Shown here: in pieces, positions 62,252 to 64,000 of the stretch
Position numbering within the stretch: position 1 is the stretch's first letter
How the letters are laid out: every line of letters starts with the position of its first letter
The notes under the pieces: model-generated
Database searches by the model: none
Seen by the model: only the letters and a program-made list of their open reading frames with translations
Told to the model about the DNA's origin: nothing
Translations under genes and position numbers: made by a program
Assembly (NCBI GenBank): GCA_963712835.1
Contig: CAVQJJ010000002.1
Coordinates: forward strand, 186,001-250,000
Length of the DNA stretch: 64,000 nt
From: DATARH01 sp963712835
Lineage (GTDB): Bacteria; Pseudomonadota; Alphaproteobacteria; ATCC43930; CGMCC-115725
Direction: 5' to 3'

Positions 62252-62485
62252 ATGCCTACCGCCCTTCTCTACCGGCACCGAATAGCGATCGATGCCATGG
62301 CGCAGCTCTACCTTCGAGGCGACACGGGAGTCCGGCATAGCCCGTCCGCGGCCGTGCGGCCCGGCGACCTGCCGTTTATCGTCGCCGCCAATATCGCCGC
62401 CGGCTGGCTTTACGAGATCGCCGGCCCGTTCTTTTGGGCGGCGCTGGTCGTGATGCTGGCGCTGGGGGGAGTCGCGCCGCGCTGA
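62252..62485 (+). CDS. possible small membrane protein or transporter fragment
   Basis: 77 residues from an ATG without a clear ribosome-binding site. One hydrophobic stretch near the C-terminus (IAGPFFWAALVVMLALGGVAPR) preceded by VAANIAAGWLYEIAGP, which resembles the end of an MFS protein (GGWLYExxGP...W). Could be a decayed transporter tail rather than a gene; the open frame on the other strand is not better. Confidence 0.25.
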   Translation: MPTALLYRHRIAIDAMAQLYLRGDTGVRHSPSAAVRPGDLPFIVAANIAAGWLYEIAGPFFWAALVVMLALGGVAPR

Positions 62486-62521
62486 TCCTGGGAAAGGCAG
62501 CGCGGCGCCTTCCACCGCCGC

Positions 62522-63301
62522 TCAGCGGAAATTCCCGACCTCGGACCATACCGCGCCGACCGCCTCGCGCGCCGCCTTGGACATCAGGCCGGCATCATTG
62601 GCGATCGTCGTCAACCGGAAGCCCATGTTGATCATCCGCGCCGCATAGGCCGGCTGGCCGCAATGGATGCCGGGGTAGATGCCACGCTTCTTGCACGCCG
62701 CCAGCAGCACCTCGTACATGCCGAGCTGCTCGGAATCCTCGGTATCGAGCGCCGGCGTTTTGCCCATCGAGAACGCCAGGTCGCTCGGCCCGACATAGAT
62801 CGCGCTGATCCCCGGCACGTCGAGGATCGCGTCGATGTTCTCGACCGCCTGGCGCGTCTCGATCATCGGAATGACCAACACCTCATCGTTCGCGGTCTTC
62901 TGATAGGTGCCGGCGACGCCATAGGTCGAAGCGCGGATCGGCCCGTTGCTGCGCGCGCCCTTCGGCGGATAGAGCGCATACGACACGAGCGCCCGCGCCT
63001 CCTCGGGCGAGTTGATCATCGGGCAGATGACGCCGTAGGCGCCGGCGTCGAGCACCTTGCCGACGATGCCCGGCTCGTTCCACGGCACCCGCACCAGCTT
63101 CGTCACCGGAAACCGGTCCATCGCCTGGAAGCACTGCACCATCGTCTGGTAGTCCTGGACGCCGTGCTGCATATCGACCGTGATGCTGTCCCAGCCGCAT
63201 TGCGCCATGACCTCGGCCGAGAACCCCGATGGGATCGCCAGCCAGCCATTGACCGCCGCTTTGCCGGCCTGCCACCGCTCTTTCAATTTGTTCTCAGCCA
63301 T
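62522..63301 (-). CDS. HpcH/HpaI-family aldolase
   Basis: 259 residues from ATG 63301 (AAGGGG upstream). Class II pyruvate aldolase fold: SITVDMQHGVQDYQTM (metal His-to-backbone region), VTKLVRVPWNEPG (catalytic Arg), VICPMINSPEEARALV, VIPMIETRQAVENIDAIL (metal Glu) and AIYVGPSDLAFSMG (metal Asp). Cleaves 4-hydroxy-2-oxo acids such as HKHD to pyruvate and an aldehyde in aromatic or hexuronate catabolism. Divergent from the ABC binding protein gene. Confidence 0.93.
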   Translation of the reverse strand: MAENKLKERWQAGKAAVNGWLAIPSGFSAEVMAQCGWDSITVDMQHGVQDYQTMVQCFQAMDRFPVTKLVRVPWNEPGIVGKVLDAGAYGVICPMINSPEEARALVSYALYPPKGARSNGPIRASTYGVAGTYQKTANDEVLVIPMIETRQAVENIDAILDVPGISAIYVGPSDLAFSMGKTPALDTEDSEQLGMYEVLLAACKKRGIYPGIHCGQPAYAARMINMGFRLTTIANDAGLMSKAAREAVGAVWSEVGNFR

Positions 63302-63488
63302 ATGGTTTTCCCCTTCAATCGTCGAATGGACGCCCGCTCGGCGCCAACGCGTCATCACCGGGCGGATCGTACTCCGCATTTCCGGGCGATGGGAACCGCC
63401 GGAACCGAAACCGCTGGTTCCGCAAACCGGATGCTTGCGCTAGGGTCCCGCCAACATCGCGAACAGGGGCTTGCAACCGGGGGAAACG

Positions 63489-64000
63489 ATGCGCCAGCGC
63501 ACCTTGCACACTGCCGTCTCGATCGCCGTGACGCTTTCCGCCGCGCTCCTCTCGCTCGCCGCGCGCGCCGACACGGTCAAGGTCGGCATCATCAACAGCT
63601 ATTCCGGCTTTGTCGCCGAGGCCGCCGACGAGATGCAGAAAGGCATCGATCTCTACGCCAAGCTGCACGACAAGGACTTGCCGGACGGCGTCAAGATCGA
63701 GCTGTTGAAACGCGACGACACCTCCAACCCGGAGGTTGGCAAGCGGCTGGCGCAAGAGCTCATCACCCGCGACCACGTGCAGGCGCTGATGGGGATCATC
63801 CTGTCGCCGGTCGCCGCCGCGGTGGCGCCGCTCACCGCCGAGGCCAAGGTGCCGCTGGTGCTCACCAACGCCGCCGGCGTCCAGCTGACCCGGCTCTCGC
63901 CCTACATCGTCCGCACCTCATTCACCCTGTGGCAGCAATGCCAGCCGATCGGCAAATGGGCCGCGGAGCGGGGCTGGAAGACCGGCTACACCGAAGTCAC
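63489..64000 (+). CDS. ABC transporter substrate-binding protein (branched-chain amino acid/aromatic type), truncated by the window
   Basis: Starts at ATG 63489 with signal peptide MRQRTLHTAVSIAVTLSAALL (cleavage after ARA) and VKVGIINSYSGFVAEAADEMQKGIDLYAK, the standard beginning of type-1 periplasmic binding proteins of the LivJ/BraC family; then LLKRDDTSNPEVGKRLAQELI and VQALMGIILSPVAAAVAPLTAEAKVPLVLTNAAG. Runs off the end at base 64000 with about 170 residues visible, roughly 45% of a typical member. The permease and ATPase genes probably lie just beyond. Confidence 0.93.
   Translation, partial: MRQRTLHTAVSIAVTLSAALLSLAARADTVKVGIINSYSGFVAEAADEMQKGIDLYAKLHDKDLPDGVKIELLKRDDTSNPEVGKRLAQELITRDHVQALMGIILSPVAAAVAPLTAEAKVPLVLTNAAGVQLTRLSPYIVRTSFTLWQQCQPIGKWAAERGWKTGYTEV

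Noticed and set aside
1..64000. CRISPR array, rRNA operon, prophage or intact insertion sequence
   Set aside because: No regularly spaced direct repeats, rRNA sequence, transposase, integrase or capsid/tail proteins were recognised on either strand.

Overview
This is a high-GC, gene-dense chromosomal segment with tight operons, many 1-4 bp stop/start overlaps and GTG/TTG starts. It is most consistent with a soil- or rhizosphere-type alphaproteobacterium (Rhodospirillales/Hyphomicrobiales-like). Supporting gene types are a DUF3175 protein, DHA2/EmrA efflux pairs, a Suv3-like DExH helicase followed by an Hsp15-like S4 protein, a fused indolepyruvate ferredoxin oxidoreductase, HldE, and several amidohydrolase and carboxymuconolactone-decarboxylase (CMD) catabolic genes. 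The species cannot be named from the sequence alone.

Layout. 1-3.1 kb: DUF3175 protein and an EmrA/EmrB-type efflux pair whose EmrA is frameshifted. 3.1-9.8 kb: fumC, divergent from a catabolic cluster (molybdopterin hydroxylase large subunit, amidohydrolase, 3-hydroxyisobutyrate-dehydrogenase-like enzyme, CMD protein). 9.8-13.1 kb: a second EmrAB pair and a pseudo-receiver. 13.3-21.8 kb: the most distinctive locus. It holds a polysaccharide-flippase-like protein, two tandem type I secretion ABC transporters with degenerate C39-like domains, a HlyD adaptor, and a convergent gene whose C-terminal half has ChW-like (hydrophobic-W) repeats. 22.0-24.2 kb: hldE and small proteins. 24.2-25.7 kb: a decayed stretch around tRNA-Lys(UUU) with two gene remnants. 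25.7-30.4 kb: a surface-glycan operon (ABC ATPase, HAD phosphatase, APH/choline-kinase-like phosphotransferase, two DegT/StrS aminotransferases). 30.5-36.1 kb: S4 protein and helicase, then a histidine kinase overlapping a HerA-like ATPase. 36.1-38.9 kb: a quinate/shikimate-degradation pair (3-dehydroshikimate dehydratase fused to an HPPD-like domain, and a frameshifted shikimate dehydrogenase). 38.9-56.3 kb: htpG, CMD, DegP, HTH protein, FAD-linked oxidase, indolepyruvate oxidoreductase, a second HtrA-type protease (frameshifted), glycerate kinase, pyruvate kinase, PRC-barrel protein and a DUF3309 peptide. 56.3-64 kb: methyltransferase, amidohydrolase, DHA2 transporter plus TauD-like dioxygenase, haloacid-dehalogenase-like protein, HpcH/HpaI aldolase, and the start of a branched-chain-amino-acid-type ABC binding protein cut by the window end.

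Two patterns cross the window. (i) Five otherwise well-conserved genes each carry one extra base, always explicable as lengthening a short run of the same base (near 903, 24437, 38616, 50781 and 55759). That pattern looks more like consensus error than biology and should be checked before calling pseudogenes. (ii) Several intergenic gaps hold palindromic dispersed-repeat elements (8178, 40824, 60926, 62061). I found no CRISPR array, rRNA, intact IS element or phage gene.
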